Of a stretch of 64,000 nucleotides of DNA, positions 16,496 through 25,445 are shown in pieces. The translations under genes were made by a program, and so were the position numbers. The stretch covers positions 1,722-65,721 of the forward strand of contig DIUJ01000049.1 of the NCBI GenBank assembly GCA_002422315.1, in the 5' to 3' direction. Below the pieces are notes generated by a model. That model saw only the letters and a program-made list of their open reading frames with translations. It was not told where the DNA came from and made no database searches. The stretch comes from Bacteroidetes bacterium UBA6161 (GTDB lineage Bacteria > Bacteroidota > Bacteroidia > NS11-12g > UBA955). How positions within the stretch are numbered: the stretch's first letter is position 1; each line of letters starts with the position of its first letter.

Positions 16496-18471
16496 AAAGA
16501 GAATTACATACACTATATATCAAACATGACAGCCAATTTAAGACACTATCAAAAATAGCTTTGTCTCAACTTATTTTAAAAATTGTATATCTGAAAGGTG
16601 ATGGTACATCATTCCGGCAAATTGAGTCGGAACTTAATACTGTATTATCTTCACCTGTCTCCAAAAGGGATATTGAAGATGCGATTAGAGTTTTGGCAAA
16701 ATCTCGAAAACTGAATGTAAAATCCAATCGTCATTTCATACATAATGATTATAAAGACGAAATAACAACAGAAGTCGATAGTAATAAAAATTTACTTTCA
16801 AAAGTACTTGACAAGTACTTCTCAAAGGCAGAAAGCAGCAAATCTGATATTGAAAATTGGTTTAATGATGCAGTAATATGTTTTTTCGAAAAATATAGTT
16901 TCGAATGGTTTCATCAAATAACTTATAAAGGAAAAAACGGTTCTAATTCTGTACCTAATATTCACGAGATATTAGAAACATCTTTGCTAAATAACAAAGA
17001 AATAACTAAGGAAGATAATGAATGGCTGAAGGCGCAATTTATAAAGTTTGTCGACAGCGAAGATGCTGAGGATAATTTACTCTTTTGGTATTATGGAATT
17101 TCAATGTTTTCATCAAGGTTAATAACTGCAAGAAATTATGCTGATGGAATAACAATAGAAATGTTTAAAAACAGTAAGTTTATTCTAGATACCAATATTT
17201 TGATGATTCTAGACTTAGAAGAACATGAACTATCTAATTCACTTGAATCACTTGAAACAATTCTTGAGCAGTTAAATATTTCCCCTGTTTACCTAAATAC
17301 AACTCGTGATGAATATTTAAGAGCGATGGACTGGAGGAGGGTAGAAACAACGAACGTCTTTGAAAATTTTAATTTAAATGTATTGCATTCATCTGACTGT
17401 CCATTCATCCAGACTGCATTGCGAAGAGGATGCAAAAATGGGGATGATGTAAAAAGGATGTTTGAAACATTAATGGATATGCCAAGGGTCTTTAATGACA
17501 GTTTAGCCATCGAGTGTTACGATTACGCTGAATTAAGTGAAGCCATAGAAATGGGTCAACAAGATTCAGAACTTAAATCTAAAATAAACGAAACCTACAA
17601 GAAAAGAACAAAACGGGACAAAAGAGAAAAACCTTTATCACACGATGCTGGTGTAATTAGTGGTGCTAACTTTATTAGAAAAAGCGAAAATTGTTGGATT
17701 ATTACTAGTGATAGTATTATGAAAAGATATGCTATTGAACATTGTATAAGAGATGAAAATGAGATTGCGGTTGGATTGGATGTAATAATTGGATTAATGG
17801 CTGTAAATAGTGGTGGCACAGCTTTGGATGCTTCCAACTTTGCACCATTATTCAAGAATCTTATTAAATATTCTCTTGTGCCTGAAAGTAATGCATTTGA
17901 AGTAAAGGATCTTGCTTTTATTCTTCGAACGAATATTAAAATAAATGAATTACCAAATGACAAAGTTATTGAAGTTGCAAAGGAGGTAAAACGACTAAGA
18001 GTGACTGGAGAAGAGGAGGAAAATGTAGCATTGTATTTAAGAAGATTCATTGAAGGGGATACTATTGGAATGGTTAGGACTGTTGAAGATGCTTTAAGTA
18101 AAGAAAGTCTTGCAAAATCTAAACGTGATGAAGCTGAGAAAGAAAGAGACATTGCCTATAATGTCATTAGAGAAAAAAGAGGTGGAGAACTTAGAGATGA
18201 ATATGATAAAAATCTAAGAAAAAATCGAAAACTATTCTTTGCAATTCCATTAATTATTGCTGCCATTTTGGTTTTTACTTATATTTATTTAGTGCCTCAA
18301 ACAACAAAATTAGTTCAGATTGTAATTTCGATCTTAATTTCAATTGTTTTTGGATTAGTGCCTTTATTTCCAATTAATAAGAAACTAATCAAAAAACATA
18401 GTGAGTATGTTAATGAAATTAACAAGGTTGTAGAAAATGAAATTATAGAGTTAAGAAAGAAAGCAAGGTAA
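16492..18471 (+). CDS. Membrane-anchored PIN-domain nuclease-like protein
   Basis: A 659-aa protein starting at the ATG that overlaps the hsdS stop (the open frame begins at 16297 but its first part is hsdS in another frame). Residues about 20-85 look like a winged helix. A PIN-type nuclease core follows, with acidic residues D233 (ILDTNIL), E274 (TRDEYLRAM), D385 (SHDAGVIS) and D407 (WIITSD), the expected four-acid pattern. Residues about 540-580 form a charged helix. Two membrane segments lie at about 581-602 and 607-627, with a short charged tail. It would be a cytoplasmic nuclease tethered to the inner membrane. Overlap with hsdS and with the PLD gene suggests joint expression; an RNase role in abortive defence is inference. 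Confidence 0.72.
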   Translation: MKRELHTLYIKHDSQFKTLSKIALSQLILKIVYLKGDGTSFRQIESELNTVLSSPVSKRDIEDAIRVLAKSRKLNVKSNRHFIHNDYKDEITTEVDSNKNLLSKVLDKYFSKAESSKSDIENWFNDAVICFFEKYSFEWFHQITYKGKNGSNSVPNIHEILETSLLNNKEITKEDNEWLKAQFIKFVDSEDAEDNLLFWYYGISMFSSRLITARNYADGITIEMFKNSKFILDTNILMILDLEEHELSNSLESLETILEQLNISPVYLNTTRDEYLRAMDWRRVETTNVFENFNLNVLHSSDCPFIQTALRRGCKNGDDVKRMFETLMDMPRVFNDSLAIECYDYAELSEAIEMGQQDSELKSKINETYKKRTKRDKREKPLSHDAGVISGANFIRKSENCWIITSDSIMKRYAIEHCIRDENEIAVGLDVIIGLMAVNSGGTALDASNFAPLFKNLIKYSLVPESNAFEVKDLAFILRTNIKINELPNDKVIEVAKEVKRLRVTGEEEENVALYLRRFIEGDTIGMVRTVEDALSKESLAKSKRDEAEKERDIAYNVIREKRGGELRDEYDKNLRKNRKLFFAIPLIIAAILVFTYIYLVPQTTKLVQIVISILISIVFGLVPLFPINKKLIKKHSEYVNEINKVVENEIIELRKKAR

Positions 18472-19772
18472 TGGACACAATAAGTTCAAAAGTTATGAAA
18501 GTAATTAAATTAAAAACTCAACTATCTCAAGAATTGCAATCTGCCTCAGAAATCTATATTGCTTCTGCAATTGTTTCTGATGCAGGATTAGATTTTTTGT
18601 TAAAAGAAATTTCAAAAGATTGTAAACTTCGTTTGCTAATCGGAATTGATTTACCCACTCCTGATTCTGTTTTCAAAAAACTTTTGGAACTGGATAATGA
18701 AAATATAGAAGCAAAAGTTTTCACTAAACAAGGTTTTTTTCATCCAAAATTGTATTTGGTAAATGGTGATTCAAAAACTGTTTTCATTGGCTCAGGAAAT
18801 TTTACTGAAGGAGGACTTGGAAACAACATTGAACTGTTCCATAAAATTTCTGATTCTGCTGCTTTTTCTGACTATCTGAATTGGTTCAATCAGTATTTCA
18901 ATTTAGGAGAAACAATTACAGAAGATTGGTTAAAAGAATATAGCTTGCTTTACAATGAAAGAAATGATCTTGAAGCAAATGATAAAAGAAAGGTTGGAGA
19001 TTTCAAAAAACGATTATCGGGCAACAAAGTAATTCCTGATTTAAGAAAAATTGATTTCACAAATCAATTTTTCAAGTTACATCATCATTTGGCATTTGAA
19101 GAAAACAAACCGAACCTTCGAACAGCACAAGTTAATAATGAAAGGTTTGCTGTAAGAGAAAAATTATTGGAATTACACGAATTGATATATCCATTTATTC
19201 AAAAGAAAGGCTGGAACTTACATCCACACTCAATGAAGGAACATATTGTTTCATCTTATCAACATGGTGAATATACTTCTGACAGTTTAAATGCATTGTG
19301 GTTACATTATGGAAGAAGCCAACCAGAATTAGACAAGTTCAAAGAATTGTTTGGTGAAAATCAAACAAGTTTATATCACATGCGTTTGCAAGTGCTCATT
19401 CGCTTATCACAAGTTCAAGTTTGGTTAACTGTTGGGAAGAATAATGGAGGAGTAGTTGACCGTGAGAATTTTAAAAAAAGAATGAATGAAGAAGAAGAAT
19501 ATAGAAGCAGATTCTTTAATCTTCTGTCTTCTTTGCCCCATAATTATTCCATCTCCATCAATGGTGAATGGAAGGAAGTGAAATCATTTAAAACGGCAAA
19601 TGATTTACATCAATTTGTAAAACATGATGAAATAAGAAATCACTATTTCATCATTGGGACAGAGTATTTACCAGATGCAATTGAAATTTCAGAAAAAAAC
19701 ATAGCGAATACAGCATTAAATGGATTTGAGAAAATGCTCCCACTGTATTTGTTTTTTAAAACAAAAATCTAA
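18471..19772 (+). CDS. PLD-type nuclease-like protein
   Basis: A 433-aa protein with an N-terminal phospholipase D-like domain (about 1-150). The HKD-type motif is H91-P-K93 followed by SGNFTEGG (N110), in the context used by BfiI-like restriction nucleases and helicase-associated PLD domains. The Asp usually five residues after the Lys is shifted (D100). Only one HKD motif is present, so a dimer would make the active site. The C-terminal part (150-433) is mostly helical and unknown. ATG overlaps the PIN gene stop (TAATG), and the hsdR remnant begins at the stop codon's next base. Confidence 0.75.
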   Translation: MDTISSKVMKVIKLKTQLSQELQSASEIYIASAIVSDAGLDFLLKEISKDCKLRLLIGIDLPTPDSVFKKLLELDNENIEAKVFTKQGFFHPKLYLVNGDSKTVFIGSGNFTEGGLGNNIELFHKISDSAAFSDYLNWFNQYFNLGETITEDWLKEYSLLYNERNDLEANDKRKVGDFKKRLSGNKVIPDLRKIDFTNQFFKLHHHLAFEENKPNLRTAQVNNERFAVREKLLELHELIYPFIQKKGWNLHPHSMKEHIVSSYQHGEYTSDSLNALWLHYGRSQPELDKFKELFGENQTSLYHMRLQVLIRLSQVQVWLTVGKNNGGVVDRENFKKRMNEEEEYRSRFFNLLSSLPHNYSISINGEWKEVKSFKTANDLHQFVKHDEIRNHYFIIGTEYLPDAIEISEKNIANTALNGFEKMLPLYLFFKTKI

Positions 19773-19928
19773 ATGGACACACCAAGTTTTAAAGAAGACC
19801 ATATCAGCCAGATTCCTGCATTACAAATGCTGGTGAATTTGGGCTATACCTCTTTAAGTCCGGCAGAAGCCGACAGGCAGAGAGCTAATGAAACAACATA
19901 TATTTTATTAGAGAACAAGTTTAAATAA
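19773..19928 (+). pseudogene. Truncated 5' end of an hsdR gene
   Basis: A 51-codon frame whose first 37 codons match the start of the intact hsdR at 21282 (MDTPSFKEDHISQIPALQML and on) except for one residue (Ser for Tyr). DNA differs at 8 of the first 111 bases, seven of them synonymous. After codon 37 the two diverge (RANETTYILLE against RSGKTSNVLLE) and the frame soon stops at TAA. This looks like the beginning of a different hsdR allele cut off when the metallophosphoesterase/transposase segment arrived, and not a fresh duplicate of the downstream gene. Confidence 0.85.
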
Positions 19929-19935
19929 GTAAATC

Positions 19936-20703
19936 ATGCCACTCAAACTCCAATACGCCTCCGACCTTCATTTAGAATTTCCTGCCAACAAGGAATTTCT
20001 AAAACAACATCCTTTGCAGCCTGTGGGTGAGGTATTGGTTTTGGCAGGTGATATTGTGCCTTTTACGGTGTTGGACAAACACAAAGATTTTTTTAGTTAT
20101 GTGTCAGATAATTTTGAAACCACTTATTGGCTGCCAGGCAATCATGAGTACTACCATTTTGATATAGCTGAAAAAAGCGGTGTGCTGCATGAGAAAATCC
20201 GAAGCAATGTGTTTTTAGTCAACAATACTTCGGTGGTGTATGAAAATGTAAAATTGATTTTCACTACCCTTTGGAGCAAAATCAGTCCTGCGTATCAGTG
20301 GGAAATAGAAAGAGGGATGAATGACTTTCGATTGATTAAATTCAAAGGGCATCGCTTTTCGGCAGAGCAATACAACCAGCTGAATGAAGAGAGTTTGACT
20401 TTTATTCAAAACGAATTGAAAACAGTTCAAGAGGAGAAAGTAGCAGTTTTCACCCATCACTGCCCCACTTTCTTGAATTACCCTGAGCAATACAAAGGCG
20501 ATGTGCTGAATGAAGCTTTTGCCGTTGAACTATTTGATATGATTGAAACATCCAGAATTGATTACTGGGCGTATGGGCACCACCACAGCAATATTCCGGA
20601 ATTCAGCATTGGAAATACCAAGCTCATTACCAATCAGTTGGGCTATGTGCAACAAAATGAACATTTGAAATTTCAAACGAATAAATATATTGAATTTAAA
20701 TAA
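19936..20703 (+). CDS. Calcineurin-like metallophosphoesterase
   Basis: A 255-aa two-metal phosphoesterase. Family motifs are in order: ASDLHLEF, LAGDI, LPGNHEY, FTHHCP and YGHHHSN. No signal peptide, so it acts in the cytoplasm. The substrate cannot be told. It begins 7 bases after the hsdR remnant and its stop overlaps the transposase ATG (TAATG). The two thus form a unit inserted between an hsdR start fragment and the full hsdR. It could be cargo of the transposase-linked segment. Confidence 0.88.
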   Translation: MPLKLQYASDLHLEFPANKEFLKQHPLQPVGEVLVLAGDIVPFTVLDKHKDFFSYVSDNFETTYWLPGNHEYYHFDIAEKSGVLHEKIRSNVFLVNNTSVVYENVKLIFTTLWSKISPAYQWEIERGMNDFRLIKFKGHRFSAEQYNQLNEESLTFIQNELKTVQEEKVAVFTHHCPTFLNYPEQYKGDVLNEAFAVELFDMIETSRIDYWAYGHHHSNIPEFSIGNTKLITNQLGYVQQNEHLKFQTNKYIEFK

Positions 20704-21272
20704 TGCCGTATAATCCAAACATTCATCATCGCAATAGCATCCGCCTGAAAGGATACGATTATTCACAAGCAGGTTTGTATTTCATTACAATTTGCGTTCA
20801 GGACAGGTTGTGTTTGTTTGGTAAAATTGTGGATGGTGAAATGATTTTGAATGATGCAGGACGAATGGTTGGAAATGAATGGTTGAAATTGCCACAACGG
20901 TTTGCAAATATTGAATTGCATGAATTTGTTGTAATGCCCAACCATTTTCACGCCATCATGGAAATCGCGGTAGGGGCGACCCTTGTGGTCGCCCCTAATG
21001 AAACGACCGCCCCAAATGAATTTGGGCAACCACAAGGGATTGCCCCTACCAAACCGAAAACCATTGGCGACATGGTGGGTGCGTTTCAATCTATTGTTAC
21101 CGTTGAATACATTCGTGGGGTAAAACAATTGGGATGGAAAACATTCAACGGTAAATTATGGCAACGTAATTATTGGGAACACATCATTCGTGATAATCAA
21201 TCCTATCAACGCATTTCAACATACATAATAAATAATCCGAAAAATTGGAAGGATGATAAATTATACAACTAA
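20703..21272 (+). CDS. REP-associated tyrosine transposase (Y1/HUH family)
   Basis: A 189-aa HUH single-strand transposase of the TnpA_REP type (PF01797). The HUH motif is H81-F-H83 within VVMPNHFHAI; Y157 in WQRNYWEHIIRD is a candidate catalytic tyrosine. Such proteins are domesticated relatives of IS200/IS605 transposases and act on short REP hairpins. A REP-like inverted repeat sits in frame in the middle of the gene and codes for about residues 90-116. The gene is coupled to the metallophosphoesterase and ends 9 bases before hsdR. Confidence 0.88.
   Translation: MPYNPNIHHRNSIRLKGYDYSQAGLYFITICVQDRLCLFGKIVDGEMILNDAGRMVGNEWLKLPQRFANIELHEFVVMPNHFHAIMEIAVGATLVVAPNETTAPNEFGQPQGIAPTKPKTIGDMVGAFQSIVTVEYIRGVKQLGWKTFNGKLWQRNYWEHIIRDNQSYQRISTYIINNPKNWKDDKLYN
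20969..21050. repeat. REP-like inverted repeat inside the transposase gene
   Basis: Arms at 20969-20994 and 21024-21050 are near-perfect inverted copies. The left arm begins GGTAGGGGCGACCC and continues with TTGTGGT, the right arm ends ATTGCCCCTACC, and the centre is 29 bases. Each arm also has its own partial hairpin (GGGGCGACC with GGTCGCCCC). The element adds a whole number of codons and keeps the frame open. GTAGGGGC-type repeats are, from memory, scattered in many bacterial genomes near such transposases. Confidence 0.8.
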
Positions 21273-21281
21273 TTATTAAAA

Positions 21282-24200
21282 ATGGACACCCCTAGTTTTA
21301 AAGAAGACCATATCAGCCAGATACCTGCATTGCAAATGCTGGTGAATTTGGGCTACACCTATTTAAGTCCGGCAGAAGCAGACAGGCAAAGAAGCGGCAA
21401 AACTTCCAATGTATTATTGGAAGATGTATTGAGGAAACAATTAAAGGAAATCAATGCTGAAAAAACGATAAGTTCTACTAAATCAACTTACATAAGCGAT
21501 GCAAACATAGAGAATGGGATACAGATTTTAAAAAACCTGCCCATGAACGAAGGCTACATTGCTGCAAGTGACAAGGCTTACAACCTGCTCACTTTAGGTC
21601 AGGCATTAGAACAAAGCGTAGATGGTGATAAAAAAAGTTTTACGCTTCAATACATTGATTGGAAAAATATTGGCAACAATGTGTTTCATGTAAGCGAAGA
21701 ATTCAGTGTCATGCGCTCAAATAGCAAAGAGCATTATCGACCTGATTTGGTGATGTTTGTCAATGGTATTCCACTTTGCATCATCGAGTGCAAACGACCT
21801 GATATGAAAGAGCCATTGAAACAGGCAATCAGTCAGCATTTACGAAATCAGCAAGAAGATGGCATCAGAAGTTTGTATGTGTATTCTCACCTCACATTGA
21901 GCATTGCCACACAAGAAGCCGCTTATGCTACCAATGCCACGCCTGAAAAGTTTTGGGCAAAGTGGCAAGAGAAATTCAGTACTGATGAGGAAGAACGCAA
22001 CTATAAAAACAAATTACAGGAACTCAAAAACAAACCGCTATCGATTTCTATAAAAGAACAGTTGTTTTCTGACCGCTTCAAATATGTTCGCAAATACTTT
22101 GATGCATTAGAACAAGAGGAAATCCTGCCAACAGAACAAGACAACTATTTGTTTGGCTTGTGTCGTCCTGAAAGATTGATGGATATTATTTTCAATTTTG
22201 TTTTGTTTGACAATGGAGCAAAAAAAGTTGCCCGCTATCAGCAGTTTTTCGCAATTAAAAAATCTATGCAACGCATTAGACATGTTGAAAATGGAAAGCG
22301 AAAAGGCGGTGTGATTTGGCATACACAAGGAAGCGGAAAATCATTAACAATGGTTATGCTGGCCCAAGCCATTGCCATGGAACCAAGCATTCGCAATCCT
22401 AAAATTGTTTTGGTTACCGACCGAACCGATTTGGACAATCAAATTACAGGCACATTTCGTAAGTGTGGCAGGTTTGTAGAAAATGCTACCACAGGTCAGC
22501 GTTTGGTTGAATTACTGGAAAACAAAAGTGATGCAGTTGTAACCACCATCATCAATAAATTTGTGGCGGCTGTTAAGAAAATAGATAAGCCTTTAGAAAG
22601 CCACGACATTTTTGTGTTGGTAGATGAAGGACACCGGACACAGCATGGCACATTCAATATCGACATGCAAAAAACTTTGCCGAATGCCTGTTTCATTGCC
22701 ATGACTGGAACACCGCTTTTCAAGAAAGATAAAAGCACAGCAGAGAAGTTTGGCGGTATGATTGATGCTTACACGGTTGACCAAGCTGTAAAAGACAAAG
22801 CAGTTGTTCCATTGCTGTATGAAGGAAGATTGGCGTTGCAAAATGTGAATGCAAGTCCGATTGATACGTTCTTCGGTATGGTTTCAGAGCCACTAACCGA
22901 ATATCAAAAAGCAGACATCAAAAAGAAGTTTGCCCGAAACGACCATTTGAATTCTGCCGAACAAAAAATGCGAATGATTGCCTGGGACATTAGTTATCAT
23001 TTTCGTGCTAACTGGCAAGACAAAACGCCATTCAAAGGGCAATTGGTTTGCGACAAAAAAGCGAATGCGATTAAGTACAAAGAGTATCTTGATGAAATTG
23101 GTATTGTAAGCAGTGAAGTTTTGATTTCATCCATTGACGATAGGGAAGGCGAAGAAAGTGCTTATGAAAAAACGCCTGAAAAGGTAAAAGCATTTTGGAA
23201 AAAAATGATGGACGAACATGGCAATTCAAAAAGCTATGAAAAGAACATCATCAGTCGTTTTAAAAACCAGAAAGACCCTGAAATAATTATAGTAGTTGAC
23301 AAATTGCTTACCGGTTTTGATGAACCCAAAAACACGGTTTTATATTTGACAAGGAATTTACAAAGCCATAAACTTTTACAAGCTATTGCAAGGGTAAACC
23401 GCATTTATCCTGACAAAGAATTTGGTTACATCATTGACTATTATGGCGTAATTGAAAATTTAGATGACGCTTTACAAATGTATTCGTCTTTTGAAGACTT
23501 TGATGATGAAGATTTGGCGGGAACAATGACCAATATTTCGGATGAAATCAAAAAATTACCGCAAAAGCATTCCGACCTTTGGGATATTTTTAAAACCATT
23601 GCCAATAAACGTGATGCAGAAGCCTATCAGCAATTATTGAAAGATGAAGCGATAAGAGTTTTGTTTTACGATAAACTGTCTGCATTTGCCAAAGGCTTGA
23701 AACTAGCCTTATCTTCTATTCAATTCCATAAGGAAGTAGAGGAAAAGGTAATCAATAGGTACAAAGAAGATTTAACCATGTTTTTAAAATTGCGATTAGC
23801 AGTTATTGAAAGATACAGTGATGAAATAGACTACAAACAATACGAAGGTCAAATTCAGAAACTAATTGACACCCACATTACCACCGAGAAAATAGAAACC
23901 ATCACAGAACTGGTAAATATTTTCGATAAAGATAAATTTCAACAGGAAGTTGAAAAAGCAATAGGTGATAATGCAAAAGCTGATAGAATCGAAAGCCGCA
24001 CAGCAAAACATATTTCTGAAAATATGGACGAAGATCCAGCATTTTATAAAAAGCTTTCCCAATTGCTTAAAGAAGTTATTGAAGACTATGAAGCAGGAAG
24101 AATTAGTAGTGCTGAAAGGTTGAAAAGAAGTCAAGATGTTATGAATAAAGCTCTAACACGAACTGACGATAGTATTCCAGAGCGTCTTATAGAAAGAGAA

Positions 24201-24512
24201 GTTGCAAAAGCTTTCTATGGCTTGACGGTTGAAGCATTAAATGATAAAATTCAAGACAAGTTAATACGCAAAGAAATTGCAACAGAAACGGCTTTACAAA
24301 TTGACGACCTTATTCAAGATGCTGTTTTAGACAACGGGAAACCTATTATTGACTGGCAATACAAAACGAACATCACAGGTAAATTGCTTATTGACATTGG
24401 CGACTATCTCATTGATGAAGTAAGAGACAAATATAATTTGGATTTGCCATTTAAAGATATGGACAAGATCGCAGAAGACTGCATTGAAGTTGCGAAAAAA
24501 CGATATAAATAA
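21282..24512 (+). CDS. hsdR: Type I restriction endonuclease subunit HsdR
   Basis: A 1076-aa motor and nuclease subunit. The N-terminal PD-(D/E)xK nuclease has D155, E169 and K171 (RPDLVMF...IIECK). The superfamily 2 translocase has Walker A GSGKS at 350-354, DEGH at 448-451 and AMTGTPLF after it. A C-terminal helical region (about 800-1076) would bind the methylase core. Length is normal. Its first 37 codons are also found in the remnant at 19773. The stop overlaps the YgjP-like gene ATG (TAATG). Confidence 0.96.
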   Translation: MDTPSFKEDHISQIPALQMLVNLGYTYLSPAEADRQRSGKTSNVLLEDVLRKQLKEINAEKTISSTKSTYISDANIENGIQILKNLPMNEGYIAASDKAYNLLTLGQALEQSVDGDKKSFTLQYIDWKNIGNNVFHVSEEFSVMRSNSKEHYRPDLVMFVNGIPLCIIECKRPDMKEPLKQAISQHLRNQQEDGIRSLYVYSHLTLSIATQEAAYATNATPEKFWAKWQEKFSTDEEERNYKNKLQELKNKPLSISIKEQLFSDRFKYVRKYFDALEQEEILPTEQDNYLFGLCRPERLMDIIFNFVLFDNGAKKVARYQQFFAIKKSMQRIRHVENGKRKGGVIWHTQGSGKSLTMVMLAQAIAMEPSIRNPKIVLVTDRTDLDNQITGTFRKCGRFVENATTGQRLVELLENKSDAVVTTIINKFVAAVKKIDKPLESHDIFVLVDEGHRTQHGTFNIDMQKTLPNACFIAMTGTPLFKKDKSTAEKFGGMIDAYTVDQAVKDKAVVPLLYEGRLALQNVNASPIDTFFGMVSEPLTEYQKADIKKKFARNDHLNSAEQKMRMIAWDISYHFRANWQDKTPFKGQLVCDKKANAIKYKEYLDEIGIVSSEVLISSIDDREGEESAYEKTPEKVKAFWKKMMDEHGNSKSYEKNIISRFKNQKDPEIIIVVDKLLTGFDEPKNTVLYLTRNLQSHKLLQAIARVNRIYPDKEFGYIIDYYGVIENLDDALQMYSSFEDFDDEDLAGTMTNISDEIKKLPQKHSDLWDIFKTIANKRDAEAYQQLLKDEAIRVLFYDKLSAFAKGLKLALSSIQFHKEVEEKVINRYKEDLTMFLKLRLAVIERYSDEIDYKQYEGQIQKLIDTHITTEKIETITELVNIFDKDKFQQEVEKAIGDNAKADRIESRTAKHISENMDEDPAFYKKLSQLLKEVIEDYEAGRISSAERLKRSQDVMNKALTRTDDSIPERLIEREVAKAFYGLTVEALNDKIQDKLIRKEIATETALQIDDLIQDAVLDNGKPIIDWQYKTNITGKLLIDIGDYLIDEVRDKYNLDLPFKDMDKIAEDCIEVAKKRYK

Positions 24513-25207
24513 TGACAGCAGCTATACAATTTGGAAGTAAAATAATAGATTTTCGTTTGGAGTATTCCGACAGAAAATCGCTTGGAATTACTGTAACTCC
24601 TGAAATGGAAGTTTTGGTCAAAGCACCGACAGACACCACCATGGAGAAAGTGAAAGAGAAAATAAGAAAAAAAGCACCTTGGATACTTAAACAACAAAGT
24701 TTCTTTCTTTCCTTTCAACCAAAGACAACACTGCGAAAATTCATAAACGGTGAAACACATTTGTATCTTGGTAGACAATACCGCTTGCAAATTACAATTG
24801 CTAAAGAGGAATCTGTGAAACTAAAAGGTAAATTCATTGAAGTAACAGCGAGTGAAAAGTCAAGAACAAAAGACTTATTAAACGACTGGTATTTAAAGCA
24901 TGCCCAAACAAAGTTTCATGTAATTGCTGCACCACTTATTGACAAATTCAAAAAACACAAAGTAGAACCTAGTTCTATTGTATTACGAAACATGCAGACA
25001 CGTTGGGGAAGTTGCACACCAAAAGGTAAAATTATTTTAAATCCTGAATTGATTAAAGCACCCAAAGGCTGTATTGAATATGTGATTATACACGAACTTT
25101 GTCATTTAATACATCATGACCACACACAGAAATTTTTAGATTTACAAACCAAGGAAATGAAAGACTGGGAAAAGTGGAAAATGAAATTGGAGAAACTATT
25201 AGCATGA
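24512..25207 (+). CDS. YgjP-like zinc metallopeptidase (M48-like, DUF45)
   Basis: A 231-aa protein of the YgjP/COG1451 group. QTRWGSC (about 162-168) and the zinc motif HELCH (194-198) followed by a downstream HDH (202-204) are typical. Members are commonly encoded beside hsdR in type I loci; what they cut is not known. It overlaps hsdR by one base and is the last gene of the island. The next 238 bases before parE hold no gene that I can support. Confidence 0.88.
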   Translation: MTAAIQFGSKIIDFRLEYSDRKSLGITVTPEMEVLVKAPTDTTMEKVKEKIRKKAPWILKQQSFFLSFQPKTTLRKFINGETHLYLGRQYRLQITIAKEESVKLKGKFIEVTASEKSRTKDLLNDWYLKHAQTKFHVIAAPLIDKFKKHKVEPSSIVLRNMQTRWGSCTPKGKIILNPELIKAPKGCIEYVIIHELCHLIHHDHTQKFLDLQTKEMKDWEKWKMKLEKLLA

Positions 25208-25445
25208 GAAGCCTAACATTTAAATGATTTCTTGACTGAAATATTCTCTTGCTAAATTCTGGTAAAAATTTTTACAAAATAGCAAAGTACTCTTTTCCAA
25301 GTTTATTTTTAATTTTCATTCCTTAAGGAGCTTTTTGTTTATACCATAGAAACACACTTTACCCAAGCTTCCAACTATGTTAAAAACTTTTTAAAAACAT
25401 TTGCTTTGCTTATGAGTAAATTCGCATGAATTACAATGCTTAATT

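Noticed and set aside
19773..19928. Independent small gene
   Set aside because: Its first 37 codons are an hsdR start, so it is better explained as a truncated hsdR.
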